The position numbers and the translations under genes were made by a program. The notes under the pieces were generated by a model. It was not told where the DNA came from. It worked only from the letters and a program-made list of their open reading frames with translations, and made no database searches. 64,000 bases of DNA from Macrococcus lamae (GTDB taxonomy: Bacteria > Bacillota > Bacilli > Staphylococcales > Staphylococcaceae). The DNA lies in the NCBI RefSeq assembly GCF_004359545.1, contig NZ_SCWB01000012.1:1-64000 (forward strand), given 5' to 3'. The first letter of the stretch is position 1. Every line of letters starts with the position of its first letter. Positions 1 through 8,845 of the stretch are shown in pieces.

Positions 1-330
1 TATGGCAATCACTCGTTTGACTGTACAAAGCTGCAAAAGCAGCTTCGCAAGTCTGACTAGCAATCAGAGATTGCTGTCATGCTTTGGAATTAACGTTGAC
101 ATATTGCGATTCAGTTTTCAATGTTCATTTTGGGGTTCAAAATTCATTTTAGCAGAACTTTTATCTCTCTGCAAGAATTAAGACTACCTTATATACTATA
201 TAGTGTTTCATCCACTTATACAAGTATTAATTTTACACTTTCAAGCAACTTCTTAATCACTCGTGTTTCAATGTCTATGTCGTTTTCAGCGACTTTTATA
301 TCTTATCAAGGTGAGATATTAAAGTCAACA
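1..330 (-). promoter_or_regulatory. rRNA operon promoters and leader (16S lies beyond the left edge)
   Basis: Read on the minus strand this segment looks like the start of an rRNA operon. Two tandem promoters are visible: TTGACT (323-328) with a 17-bp spacer to TAAGAT (300-305), and TTGAAA (239-244) with an 18-bp spacer to TATAAG (215-220). Downstream come a boxA-like antitermination element (109-127, containing ACATTGAAAACTGAAT) and a block at 81-106 (CAATATGTCAACGTTAATTCC type) that I recall from staphylococcal 16S leaders. Two small perfect stems follow: AGCAATC/GATTGCT (59-75) and AAGCTGC/GCAGCTT (28-45). No protein gene is supported in 1-424. That the 16S gene starts just beyond position 1 is inference. 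Confidence 0.7.
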
Positions 331-380
331 CTTTAAATCAATTTTTTTCAGCTTTTTCAAAATGATGTTTATCTCAAAAT

Positions 381-410
381 AAAAGCCCGAGAACTTAAAG
401 TTCTCAAGCT
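381..410 (-). terminator. Terminator after kbaA
   Basis: The inverted repeat GAGAACTT/AAGTTCTC (389-405) is followed on the minus strand by a T-rich run. It separates kbaA from the rRNA promoters. Confidence 0.7.
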
Positions 411-424
411 GATATTTTATAGAG

Positions 425-1120
425 TCATCTTTTCTTCTTCTTTGCAACTACTCTTGTATTTTTCACGGCAGCTTTCTTTTCCGGTACAATTTCGCCTTTT
501 GCTACTTTGCGCGCATAGCGTTCCTGCTGCGATGCCTCATTATATTTCGGCAGTATAAGCAGCTGATAGGCGTTACAAAGTAAAAGCGGGAAAATTGTAC
601 AGTATAGCCACGTTGTATCTTCTACTCGCAGGAAAGGAATTAGTTCTACTGTTGTCATTACAATCATGAAGAACATTGCTGGAATAACAACATTGGTCTT
701 TGTCATCTTTACTTTGAAGTAGCTGACAAGGATCGCTGCAATTAATATAAGAATCGGAATCCAGATGAACTGCTGAATATCACCTTGCTGTCTACCGAAT
801 CTAAGAAAACGGAAGTAGACAAGATCAAATAATGCAAATACAGTGATAACTGCCTGAATCGGATTCCATGCTGAACGAAAGATTCCCATACCCAGCTGAT
901 GGATAAATAAATAGCTGAAATATGCCAGCTGGCTGATTGAAGCAATCAATAGACCATATCCTATAAACCAGATAAATGCTGCTAAAAACTCACCGATCTG
1001 CCCTTTAACAAGATAAACCGTCAGACGGTCATAGCCGAATATCAGACTGACGAGCAGCGTTGATATCAGACCGATGAGTAAAGTCGTTCCGTAAAACTTA
1101 CCTAAATTTCGAATTGTCAC
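425..1120 (-). CDS. kbaA: KbaA-like KinB-signalling activation membrane protein
   Basis: An integral membrane protein of 231 residues with about six hydrophobic segments and a basic Lys/Arg-rich C-terminal tail. Sequence and context fit the KbaA family, which in Bacillus is needed for KinB signalling towards sporulation. Staphylococcaceae do not sporulate, so the role here is unknown. The start is GTG at 1120, seven bases after an AGAGAGG ribosome site that overlaps the end of salA 13 nt upstream, so the two genes are probably co-transcribed. The order salA - kbaA - rRNA operon resembles Bacillus without gerD. Family assignment is fairly sure; function is not. Confidence 0.8.
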   Translation of the reverse strand: MTIRNLGKFYGTTLLIGLISTLLVSLIFGYDRLTVYLVKGQIGEFLAAFIWFIGYGLLIASISQLAYFSYLFIHQLGMGIFRSAWNPIQAVITVFALFDLVYFRFLRFGRQQGDIQQFIWIPILILIAAILVSYFKVKMTKTNVVIPAMFFMIVMTTVELIPFLRVEDTTWLYCTIFPLLLCNAYQLLILPKYNEASQQERYARKVAKGEIVPEKKAAVKNTRVVAKKKKR

Positions 1121-1133
1121 AACTGTGCCTCTC

Positions 1134-2180
1134 TTACTTCTCTGTTTTCTCTATGATCTTGGCAGCCATATTTCTATAGATAACGCCAAGTGGATGATCT
1201 GCTGCATACACAGACGGCGCAAAATCGTTTTCGTCCCAGTCCGGCTGAGCAAGGGGCAGCTGACCGATTAATTCTGTATTCAGTTCCTGTGCGAGTTTCT
1301 CCCCGCCCCCGCTTCCGAAGACGTACTCTCTATTCCCTGTCTCACGGCTTTCAAAATAGGACATGTTCTCCACTACACCTAAAATATCGTGCTTAGTATG
1401 CAGCGCCATCGCTCCTGCACGAGCTGCGACGAATGCAGCAGTTGGATGCGGCGTCGTCACAACAATTTCTTTACTCTTCGGCAGCATCTCATGAACATCA
1501 AGCGCTACATCACCTGTGCCAGGCGGTAGATCAAGCAGAATATAATCCAGCTCTCCCCACTCTACTTCCTGGAAGAAATTATTGATCATTTTACCGAGCA
1601 TCGGTCCACGCCAGATGACTGGTGTATTTTCTTCTACAAAGAACGCCATCGAGATAACTTTCACTCCGAAACGTTCGACCGGTATTATCGATTCTCCTTT
1701 TATTCCTGGACGTTCTGTAATCCCCATCATGTCAGGTACACTGAAACCATAAATGTCCGCGTCAACAAGTCCGACCTTCTTACCAAGTCTGGCAAGTGCA
1801 ACAGCAAGGTTAACCGAGACGGTTGATTTACCGACACCGCCTTTACCTGAAGCGATAGAAATGAACTCTGTATCCTGAAGACGACGTTCAATCTCTGAAC
1901 CTGTCTGCCCACGGTACTGTTCAAGTGCTGCATCATCCAGCTGATCAAATCTAAGACCCACTGTTCGTGCACCATTTGCTTTCAATAATTCAACAATCTT
2001 TGTCTGAAGATCGAGCTGTGGCTGGCCGCCAAGCTTAGCGATTGCGATTTTAACGCTGACATGCTCTTTTTCTTCTTTTATAGATACTTCTTTAACACCG
2101 CCCGTCTCCTTCAGTGGAACATTGAGAATCGGATCAGCGATTTCGCCGAGAAGTTTTGTAGCAGCTTCTATAGTTAACAC
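1134..2180 (-). CDS. salA: SalA/Mrp-family P-loop ATPase
   Basis: A 348-residue Mrp/NBP35-type protein. It has an N-terminal DUF59/MIP18-like domain (about 1-85), a deviant Walker A GKGGVGKST (112-120), a VDADIYG motif (139-145) and DLPPGTGD (217-224). Mrp proteins carry Fe-S clusters through a C-terminal CxxC; here the equivalent segment after ENMSYF has no cysteine, and the whole protein contains none. That fits the SalA branch, which in Bacillus is an ATP-binding regulator acting through scoC, rather than a cluster carrier. The start is GTG at 2180 with AAAGGGG upstream. It probably forms an operon with kbaA. Confidence 0.88.
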   Translation of the reverse strand: MLTIEAATKLLGEIADPILNVPLKETGGVKEVSIKEEKEHVSVKIAIAKLGGQPQLDLQTKIVELLKANGARTVGLRFDQLDDAALEQYRGQTGSEIERRLQDTEFISIASGKGGVGKSTVSVNLAVALARLGKKVGLVDADIYGFSVPDMMGITERPGIKGESIIPVERFGVKVISMAFFVEENTPVIWRGPMLGKMINNFFQEVEWGELDYILLDLPPGTGDVALDVHEMLPKSKEIVVTTPHPTAAFVAARAGAMALHTKHDILGVVENMSYFESRETGNREYVFGSGGGEKLAQELNTELIGQLPLAQPDWDENDFAPSVYAADHPLGVIYRNMAAKIIEKTEK

Positions 2181-2334
2181 ATTAAACGCCCCTTTAATTA
2201 TTCATTACTATTAGAATAACAAAAAACCGCTGCTTTGTATAAATCAATTGTTTGACAATTTTTTAACTACTTTAGGATTGAAAGAGTATAATAAAGGCTA
2301 TTAATAGACTACTAAGCACTTCAGGAGGACAACA

Positions 2335-3795
2335 ATGATCTTAAATCATACAATCATGCAGTATTTCGAATGGCACACAAATGGGGACGGCAATCATTGG
2401 AAACGATTGAAGGAAGATGCCGCAACGCTTAAAGAACGAGGAATTGATGCTGTATGGATTCCCCCTGTTACTAAAGCAGATAATAATCAGAACCCGGGTT
2501 ACAGTGTTTATGATCACTTTGACATCGGTGAGTTTGATCAAAAAGGCAGCGTGCGCACTAAATATGGCACGAAAGAAGATTTAAAAGAAGCGATTAAAGC
2601 ATGTCACGATAATGATATTAAAGTTTACGTGGATATTGTAATGAACCATAAAGCTGGAGCTGACGAAACAGAAATGTTCCAGGTTGTTGAAGTAGATGGT
2701 GAGAATAGAACAGAAGTCATCTCTGAACCATTTGATATTGAAGGGTTTACGAAATTCACATTTCCAGGGCGCCAAGGCAAATACAGCGACTTCATCTGGA
2801 ACTACACGCACTTTAACGGTACAGATTATGATCATGCGACCGGCAATACAGGTGTTTACCGGATTCTCGGTGAAAATAAAGGCTGGAATGAAAATGTTGA
2901 CGATGAAAAAGGAAACTTTGACTATTTGATGTTCAGTAATATCGACTATAAACATCCGGATGTCCGCAATGAAATGATCTCCTGGGGAAAATGGCTGATT
3001 GATGAACTCGGAATTGACGGTATGCGTCTTGACGCTATCAAACATATTGAAAGTTATTTCGTCCGTGACTTCGTTCAGGCGATGCATGAACATACAGATA
3101 ATAACTTTTACTTCGTGGGTGAATTTTGGAGAGCAGACGTGCAGACGAATGAAAGTTTTCTTGTAGATGCTGATTATTCATTGGATTTGTTCGATGTCGC
3201 ACTGCATTATAATCTTAAAGAAGCATCAGAAGCCGGGGCTGCCTATGACTTAAGAACAATTTTTGACAATACGCTCGTCAAGGAAAATCCATTGAATGCA
3301 GTGACATTTGTCGATAACCATGATTCTCAGCCAGGAGAAGCTCTGGAATCGTTTGTCAAAGACTGGTTCAAACAAAGTGCTTATGCTCTTATTTTATTAC
3401 GTTATGATGGTTTCCCTGTAGTATTTTACGGAGATTATTACGGAATTTCAGGCGACCAGCCTGTCGATAGTAAGCAGATGGCTATTGATCCATTATTATA
3501 TATACGCAAAAAGAAAGCATTCGGTTTGCAGGATGACTATTTTGACCATGAAAATGTAATCGGCTGGGTAAGACGAGGGGCAAAAGAAGTTGATCAATCC
3601 GGCTGTGCCGTTATCATCAACAGCGGGACAGAAGATGCCGAAAAACAGATGTTCGTCGGCAAAGAACGTCAAGGCCAAGTATGGATTGACTATACCAATA
3701 CACGTGACGAAGAAGTAATCATTGATGAAGAAGGCAACGGTGTATTCAAAGTGAACCCTGGCAGTGTTTCTGTCTATTGTCAGAAAGAAGATTAA
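2335..3795 (+). CDS. Cytoplasmic alpha-amylase, GH13
   Basis: A 486-residue glycoside hydrolase family 13 enzyme that hydrolyses alpha-1,4-glucan bonds. The four conserved regions are present: VDIVMNH with D100, GMRLDAIKH with nucleophile D233, VGEFW with acid/base E263, and FVDNHD with D330. No signal peptide is seen, so it is probably intracellular and acts on stored or imported maltodextrins. Length and layout match the bacterial liquefying-type amylases, with a beta-sandwich domain at the end. The start follows AGGAGG by a normal distance. It stands alone, divergent from salA and closed by a strong terminator. Confidence 0.93.
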   Translation: MILNHTIMQYFEWHTNGDGNHWKRLKEDAATLKERGIDAVWIPPVTKADNNQNPGYSVYDHFDIGEFDQKGSVRTKYGTKEDLKEAIKACHDNDIKVYVDIVMNHKAGADETEMFQVVEVDGENRTEVISEPFDIEGFTKFTFPGRQGKYSDFIWNYTHFNGTDYDHATGNTGVYRILGENKGWNENVDDEKGNFDYLMFSNIDYKHPDVRNEMISWGKWLIDELGIDGMRLDAIKHIESYFVRDFVQAMHEHTDNNFYFVGEFWRADVQTNESFLVDADYSLDLFDVALHYNLKEASEAGAAYDLRTIFDNTLVKENPLNAVTFVDNHDSQPGEALESFVKDWFKQSAYALILLRYDGFPVVFYGDYYGISGDQPVDSKQMAIDPLLYIRKKKAFGLQDDYFDHENVIGWVRRGAKEVDQSGCAVIINSGTEDAEKQMFVGKERQGQVWIDYTNTRDEEVIIDEEGNGVFKVNPGSVSVYCQKED

Positions 3796-3809
3796 TTATT
3801 AAAACATAC

Positions 3810-3859
3810 GGACATTTCTGTAATTGTGCTTAAGTGCAATTACAGAAATGTCCTTTTTT
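3810..3859. terminator. Strong (bidirectional) terminator
   Basis: A perfect 17-bp stem, GGACATTTCTGTAATTG (3810-3826) against its complement (3837-3853), is followed by six T. It lies between the convergent amylase gene and the YrvL-like gene and can serve both. Confidence 0.9.
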
Positions 3860-4331
3860 AATCATCATTGTTCTGATTCAAGTTCTCACTGTCGGGATAG
3901 AATAATTCAGTCAGTGCATAGAGTACGCTTATCACGAATAATATGACAAAGTAATTGATGTTAATATATTCATAATTAAGATGGACAAACAAATAAAATA
4001 CAGATGTACTGATCAAGACAATAAATATATGAAACTTGAAACCATGGAAAAAAGAATGGTCCGGGTATTTTTTTTTCAGCTCATCGAATACAAATTCTAT
4101 GAAAACAAGCAGAAAATAGCCTGAAATAATATAGGACCCATAGTAAAATAAATTATCCATAAAGCTCTGATTATAATTGAATTCAGCGAGTTTTAAATAG
4201 ATTAAAATGCGACTCAAGCCAAATAAACCGAATGCGACCATCAGTATGAATGTAATGCCTGACAGCAGCACAATAGATGCAATAATCAGCAGTGTTACAA
4301 GCGTCCTGCCACTGACTTTAAAGCCTTTCAC
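3858..4331 (-). CDS. Small membrane protein, possibly YrvL family
   Basis: A 157-residue protein with about five hydrophobic helices and a short acidic, Asn-rich C-terminus (NLNQNNDD). The segment FGLFGLSR followed by a helix ending in VFIEFVFDELKKK resembles the YrvL family of regulatory membrane proteins, but the match is by eye and weak. It is a single gene between galE and the amylase gene, sharing a terminator with the latter. No catalytic motif is visible. Confidence 0.6.
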   Translation of the reverse strand: MKGFKVSGRTLVTLLIIASIVLLSGITFILMVAFGLFGLSRILIYLKLAEFNYNQSFMDNLFYYGSYIISGYFLLVFIEFVFDELKKKYPDHSFFHGFKFHIFIVLISTSVFYLFVHLNYEYININYFVILFVISVLYALTELFYPDSENLNQNNDD

Positions 4332-4473
4332 TCTATCCCTTCTTCCTGAATCCTTTAGAATTATTATTATAACACGATTAGAAATCCTCCGAATTACTAA
4401 TAGATAACATGATTTAACTAAATAAGTAAAACTTTATTGACTAGAAAAATAACTAAAAAATACAATTTTTTCA

Positions 4474-4482
4474 TGTTATAAT
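4474..4482 (+). promoter_or_regulatory. Extended -10 promoter of galE
   Basis: TGTTATAAT, an extended -10 element, lies 33 nt before the galE start. No good -35 is seen at 16-18 bp, as is common for extended -10 promoters. Confidence 0.55.
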
Positions 4483-4514
4483 ATTTTTAATTATACATTT
4501 AGAGGAGAAACATT

Positions 4515-5489
4515 ATGCACACTATTTTAGTGACAGGTGGAGCCGGGTATATCGGTTCACATACTGTTAAACGATTATTAGATGCTGGCTATAAGGTGAT
4601 AGTGGCTGATGACTTGTCGACAGGACATGCATCCGCAGTTGATAAACGTGCAGTGTTCTACCAGTTAGATGTCCGTGATAACCAAGCGTTCGGCAATGTT
4701 CTTGATCAGGAACAGGTGGAAGCAGTTCTGCACTGTGCAGGTAAAATCGTTGTTAGTGAAAGTGTGAAAGAGCCCTTGAAATATTTCCATCATAATGTTT
4801 CGGGGTTGAATGAAGTACTTAAAGTTGTTGCAGAAAAAGGAATCAAAAAGTTCATGTTTTCTTCAACTGCTTCTATCTACGGCAATAACTGTTTCAATAT
4901 CAAAGCAGTAGAAACAACTCAGGTAGCACCAACAAATCCATATGCAGCTTCAAAACATATCGGTGAACAGATGATTCACTGGGTAAGCGAACGCTATCAG
5001 ATGAACTACGTGATTTTCCGCTACTTCAATGTTGCTGGTGCTGAAATGGATGCGTCAAATGGTCTACGTACGGAAAATCCGACTCACCTTGTCCCCTCCA
5101 TTAACTTGACGCTGCTCGGTAAAAGACCAGTATTTGAGATTTTCGGTGATGACTATCAGACAGCAGACGGTACGTGCATCCGCGATTACATACATGTATG
5201 TGACCTTGCCCGCGCCCATCAGTTAGGCATGGATTACTTATTTAACGGTGGTCAGTCTACCGTGTTTAATTTAGGAACAGAGCAAGGTTATTCTGTCAAA
5301 CAAGTGGCAGATACCGCCGAACGCATCACCGGCATTCCGTTGAATGTGAAAATTTCTGAGAGACGCAGTGGAGACCCTGATTTCGTGCTGGCCAATGCCG
5401 GGAAAGCCCGCGAAAGACTGGACTGGGTTCCGGAACATTCACTTGAAGAAATTATTCAATCAGACTTTCACTGGCGTAAACAATTTTAA
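4515..5489 (+). CDS. galE: UDP-glucose 4-epimerase
   Basis: A 324-residue extended short-chain dehydrogenase that interconverts UDP-glucose and UDP-galactose with bound NAD. The Rossmann motif TGGAGYIG is at 7-14, the catalytic Ser/Thr lies in FSSTASIYG (115-123), and the YxxxK pair is Y143/K147 in NPYAASK. Length is normal for bacterial GalE. A GAGGAG ribosome site precedes the ATG. No Leloir galK or galT is adjacent, so it may serve cell-surface sugar synthesis rather than galactose use. It is monocistronic. Confidence 0.93.
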   Translation: MHTILVTGGAGYIGSHTVKRLLDAGYKVIVADDLSTGHASAVDKRAVFYQLDVRDNQAFGNVLDQEQVEAVLHCAGKIVVSESVKEPLKYFHHNVSGLNEVLKVVAEKGIKKFMFSSTASIYGNNCFNIKAVETTQVAPTNPYAASKHIGEQMIHWVSERYQMNYVIFRYFNVAGAEMDASNGLRTENPTHLVPSINLTLLGKRPVFEIFGDDYQTADGTCIRDYIHVCDLARAHQLGMDYLFNGGQSTVFNLGTEQGYSVKQVADTAERITGIPLNVKISERRSGDPDFVLANAGKARERLDWVPEHSLEEIIQSDFHWRKQF

Positions 5490-5492
5490 TCA

Positions 5493-5517
5493 AACTGTCC
5501 ATCCGGACAGTTTTTTT
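5493..5517 (+). terminator. galE terminator
   Basis: AACTGTCC (5493-5500) pairs with GGACAGTT (5505-5512), followed by a run of seven T. It overlaps the stop of the convergent amidohydrolase gene. Confidence 0.88.
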
Positions 5518-7069
5518 ATTTTCTCTCTTTTTCGTAGATGACGTCTCCGTCTACAACAGTCATGGATACTTCTATTTGATGGATCTTCAGCGGAACGACT
5601 GTAAACGGGTCGTCTTCCAGTATGGTAAAGTCTGCGAGATATCCTTCTTTGATGAGCCCGTTATCAGGACGTTCAGCGACATCTGCTGCAAGTACAGTAT
5701 ATAATTTGATAGCCTCAAATACGCTTAGCGACTCATGCACAGTATACTGAGTGTCATCATTGAATGGCCGGCGGTTCACTGCAGCATCAATTCCAACGAG
5801 TGGGTTGAACGTTTCAATCGGCGCATCTGAGCCTCCTCCGATTACAATTCCATGATTCAGCAGCGTCTTCCAGGCATAGGCATATTCAATCCGTTCATTC
5901 CCGACACGGTCAATCGCCCAAGGGAAGTCAGAAGTCAGAAACGATGGCTGCACATCGCATATAACCGGCAGCTGTGCCATCCGTTTCACCAAGTCTTCTC
6001 CAAGAAAACTGACATGAATCAAACGGTCACGTCCATTTATCGGCGGATATTTTTCGATCGCGTCAAGCACCATCTCACAGGCGCGGTCACCGATCATGTG
6101 AACCGCTACTGTTTCACCATAAGCGCGTGCTTTTCTGACTTCCGCTTCCAACTCTTCTTGTGTATAAATAGCGAGACCAGATGTTTCAGGTGCATCATGA
6201 TAAGGTGCGCGGAATAATGCAGTTCTTCCGCCGAGCGCCCCGTCTGCATAGAATTTCATGGAATCGGCTTTTATCCAAGTATCGTAAGTATAACCTTCGG
6301 CAATCAGCTCTTCAAAAATAGAAGTATGACGAAGCAGGTTCAGTCTCAGCTGCTTCTTTCCTTTACCGAATGTCTTCTTATAAGCATTAAAGACATTGCG
6401 GAAATCATGATAATACCCGAGATCTTCTGTATGAATCGCGGTGAGTCCTGCGGCATGCATGGCATCTGCTGCACGTTCCATATGTTGACACAGTGATTCT
6501 TCAGTTTCATGAACGCTCGCATCAACAAACAGTTCCATAGCATTATCATGGACCCAGCCATTCAGTATACCCGCTTCACGTTCAAAACGGCCGCCTTCCA
6601 TATCTTCTACGTTTTCTCTGATATTAAGCGAATCCAGTGCTGCACTATTGACAATTGCTGCATGGCGGCAAATTCGCTTCACCAGAACTTTGTGGGATGT
6701 CAATGCGTCCAGTTCCTGCCGCGTCAGCTTGTAGTTCAGCTGATTGTCATCATAACCCTCACAGATGAGCCAGCTATCAGGCGGCAGTTCCTCTGCTGCC
6801 TTCCTGATCTTATCTTTAACTTCATCGATAGTCCGGTCATCCCTGAAATCGATTCCCCCAAGAGCGATTCCCGTTCCGACGAGATGAATATGTGTGTCAA
6901 TAAAACCCGGCAGCATCACTCCGCCATTAAGATCGATATAGTCCGCTCCCTCAATTTCAGGTATACGTTCAAATATTTGAACAATCCGGTTTTCTTCTAC
7001 TCCAACTGCAGCAGCAGTCTTCTCTTCTGCTTCCATTGTATAGATCAATCCATTATGATAAATTTTCAT
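5516..7069 (-). CDS. Amidohydrolase, YtcJ-like (amidohydrolase 3 family)
   Basis: A 517-residue metal-dependent amidohydrolase. Visible landmarks are the metal-binding DTHIHL (H60, H62), DGALGGRTALF, HMIGDRA with its His, HVSFL, and GGGSDAPIE near the end with the conserved Asp. These fit the YtcJ/AepA group (PF07969) with a TIM-barrel core and small flanking beta domains. Substrate specificity cannot be read from sequence. An AGGGGG site precedes the ATG. It lies downstream of the ypfJ-type gene on the same strand but a terminator separates the two. Confidence 0.85.
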   Translation of the reverse strand: MKIYHNGLIYTMEAEEKTAAAVGVEENRIVQIFERIPEIEGADYIDLNGGVMLPGFIDTHIHLVGTGIALGGIDFRDDRTIDEVKDKIRKAAEELPPDSWLICEGYDDNQLNYKLTRQELDALTSHKVLVKRICRHAAIVNSAALDSLNIRENVEDMEGGRFEREAGILNGWVHDNAMELFVDASVHETEESLCQHMERAADAMHAAGLTAIHTEDLGYYHDFRNVFNAYKKTFGKGKKQLRLNLLRHTSIFEELIAEGYTYDTWIKADSMKFYADGALGGRTALFRAPYHDAPETSGLAIYTQEELEAEVRKARAYGETVAVHMIGDRACEMVLDAIEKYPPINGRDRLIHVSFLGEDLVKRMAQLPVICDVQPSFLTSDFPWAIDRVGNERIEYAYAWKTLLNHGIVIGGGSDAPIETFNPLVGIDAAVNRRPFNDDTQYTVHESLSVFEAIKLYTVLAADVAERPDNGLIKEGYLADFTILEDDPFTVVPLKIHQIEVSMTVVDGDVIYEKERK

Positions 7070-7086
7070 TTTATTTCCCCCTAAAA

Positions 7087-7116
7087 TAAAAAAGATATAC
7101 TATCGCTAGTATATCT
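7087..7116 (-). terminator. Terminator after the zinc metallopeptidase gene
   Basis: AGATATACT (7093-7101) and AGTATATCT (7108-7116) form a 9-bp stem, followed on the minus strand by a T-rich run. Confidence 0.8.
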
Positions 7117-7133
7117 TTAAATGAAACTCATGC

Positions 7134-8006
7134 CTATAATTGAAGACCTAATGCTTCAAATGTGTTACCGCCGCGTATATCTCCTGATTCATAACCTTGC
7201 TTGAACCACTTCATACGCTGTTCACTAGAACCATGAGTAAATGTATCTGTATTAACGCGCCCCATTGACTGCTCTTGCAGCGTATCATCACCGACAGCAT
7301 GGGCAGCTTTAATCGCTTCTTCAATATCGCCTTCTTCAGTAACGCCCATTTCCTGTTCATAATGAGCATACACACCAGCATAATAATCAGCTTGAAGCTC
7401 CATCGCTACAGAATATTTGTTATAATCTTTCTCGCTTAACTGCTGACGCAGGCGATTAACCTTAGAAGCGGTCCCTAACTGATTCTGAACGTGGTGCCCA
7501 ACTTCATGAGCGATAACATATGCCATCGCAAAGTCACCAGGCGCCTGGAAACGCTGATCAAGTTCATCCATAAACGTTAAATCGATATAGAGTTTCTCAT
7601 CTGCCGGACAATAGAATGGTCCCATTGATGAGCTTGCATTACCACAGCCGGTATTGACACCATTAGAGAATAGCACCATCTTAGGTTCTTCGTAAGTCAG
7701 TCCTTCTTCCTGGAACAGTTTATGCCATACTGTTTCAGTGTCTTTCAGTACAACACTAGCGAACTGTTCACGTTCAGTAGGAGCAGACTGTCCTGATTCA
7801 TCAGTCTGAGTCTGCTGCTGTGTCTGCTGCTGATCCGGCTGACCGCCTCCTAAAATATCAGATAGGTCTCCACCCATCAGCATATAGATAATAGCAACAA
7901 CAATCCCGAGACAACCGACACCGCCACCACCGACTGCGAGTCCGCGACCACCGCCGCCTCCGACATTTTCTACATTAGAGCTTCCCTGCCTACCTTGCCA
8001 TTCCAT
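7134..8006 (-). CDS. YpfJ-like neutral zinc metallopeptidase
   Basis: A 290-residue protein of the putative neutral zinc metallopeptidase family (PF04228). The N-terminus is Gly-rich (GGGGG, GGGG), then comes one membrane helix (about 32-45), a Gln/Thr-rich linker (56-75) and the catalytic domain with HEVGHH (H167, E168, H171). A cysteine pair, C121 and C133, flanks the start of the domain. Topology suggests the domain is outside the membrane. The natural substrate is not known for the family. It is a single gene with its own terminator. Confidence 0.88.
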   Translation of the reverse strand: MEWQGRQGSSNVENVGGGGGRGLAVGGGGVGCLGIVVAIIYMLMGGDLSDILGGGQPDQQQTQQQTQTDESGQSAPTEREQFASVVLKDTETVWHKLFQEEGLTYEEPKMVLFSNGVNTGCGNASSSMGPFYCPADEKLYIDLTFMDELDQRFQAPGDFAMAYVIAHEVGHHVQNQLGTASKVNRLRQQLSEKDYNKYSVAMELQADYYAGVYAHYEQEMGVTEEGDIEEAIKAAHAVGDDTLQEQSMGRVNTDTFTHGSSEQRMKWFKQGYESGDIRGGNTFEALGLQL

Positions 8007-8095
8007 AATGTGTCCTCCTAAAATAAGCTGTTAATTAATAACTTATTGTCTAATACCCATTATAGAATAAAATTTATCATTATTTCATAGAAAAA

Positions 8096-8827
8096 TTAAA
8101 TATGGCACTTGATGGCTTCTATTAAATAATCTGCGGCGCCGGTAGTCACATTATAATAATCTTTAAATCGTGTGTCGGCTTCGTACGTCATCATCAACCC
8201 GAGATGCATCTCACGGTTATACTTCGGCCAGTAATAATTAAGCCAAGCTTTATGAAGTTCTGCAATGTCCGCTCCAATTTTATCCGACGGCAATGCTTTC
8301 GTATGAACTGCTTCAGTCAGCAATTTTTTCAGCTGTGCGTCAATCGCTGATGCGTCGTTATATTCATCTTCAGTCAGCCCATTAAACTTTGCATTCGCTG
8401 CCTCGACAGCTGACTCTCCATACTGATTGCGGATTTCCTCTCCATAATGCTGTTCATTAAAATCGATTTGCTGTTGTTTAAACTGTTCAAATTTTCGATT
8501 AGTCATATGTTTTTCCTCCTTACTGATAATAGCGGCTTTAAGCAGATTAATCTGCTCATCCACTCTGTTTCTTTCCTTTTCAAGATGTTGCAGCTGTCCT
8601 TGAAGCAGTTCTAACGACAGTTCCTCATCGAGTGATTCTTTAATTCTTTCAAGCGAGAGACCGAGTCCTTTATACAGCATGACACGATATAAACGCTCCA
8701 AATCTTCGTCACTGTAATTCCGATATCCCGACTCATCTGCTTCAGGGCTAACCAGCCCGAGAGTATCGTAATACCGTAATGTTCTCTTCGTCAGGCCTGT
8801 CAGTTCACTTACTTCATTAATCCACAT
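8096..8827 (-). CDS. TipA-type MerR regulator (MerR HTH plus TipAS domain)
   Basis: A 243-residue regulator. Residues 1-70 are a MerR winged helix (ELTGLTKRTLRYYDTLGLVSP), followed by a coiled coil (about 75-107) and a TipAS/albicidin-binding domain (about 115-243). In Streptomyces TipA, thiopeptides bind the C-terminal domain and switch on the gene itself. Here the promoter has the MerR hallmark (next entries), which supports autoregulation. An internal ATG (residue 108) follows a near-perfect ribosome site, so a second 136-residue product may be made. No target gene other than itself is adjacent, so it may also act as a drug-sequestering protein. Confidence 0.87.
   Translation of the reverse strand: MWINEVSELTGLTKRTLRYYDTLGLVSPEADESGYRNYSDEDLERLYRVMLYKGLGLSLERIKESLDEELSLELLQGQLQHLEKERNRVDEQINLLKAAIISKEEKHMTNRKFEQFKQQQIDFNEQHYGEEIRNQYGESAVEAANAKFNGLTEDEYNDASAIDAQLKKLLTEAVHTKALPSDKIGADIAELHKAWLNYYWPKYNREMHLGLMMTYEADTRFKDYYNVTTGAADYLIEAIKCHI
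8504..8521 (-). promoter_or_regulatory. Internal ribosome binding site for a TipAS-like short product
   Basis: Inside the merR/tipA gene, AAGGAGG (8515-8521) stands 8 nt before an in-frame ATG (8504-8506). Translation from here gives a 136-residue protein (8096-8506) containing just the ligand-binding domain, as described for TipAS in Streptomyces lividans. Confidence 0.6.
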
Positions 8828-8845
8828 CTCATCACCTCCACCATT

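Noticed and set aside
121-336. Open frame of 71 codons on the plus strand
   Set aside because: It overlaps the rRNA leader and promoters, has no ribosome site and no recognisable protein character.
2252-2292. TTGACA and TATAAT before the amylase as one promoter
   Set aside because: The two are 29 bp apart, too far to work together; TATAAT may act alone but no -35 was found for it.
5852-6217. Plus-strand open frame inside the amidohydrolase gene
   Set aside because: Antisense shadow of a well-supported gene, without a ribosome site.
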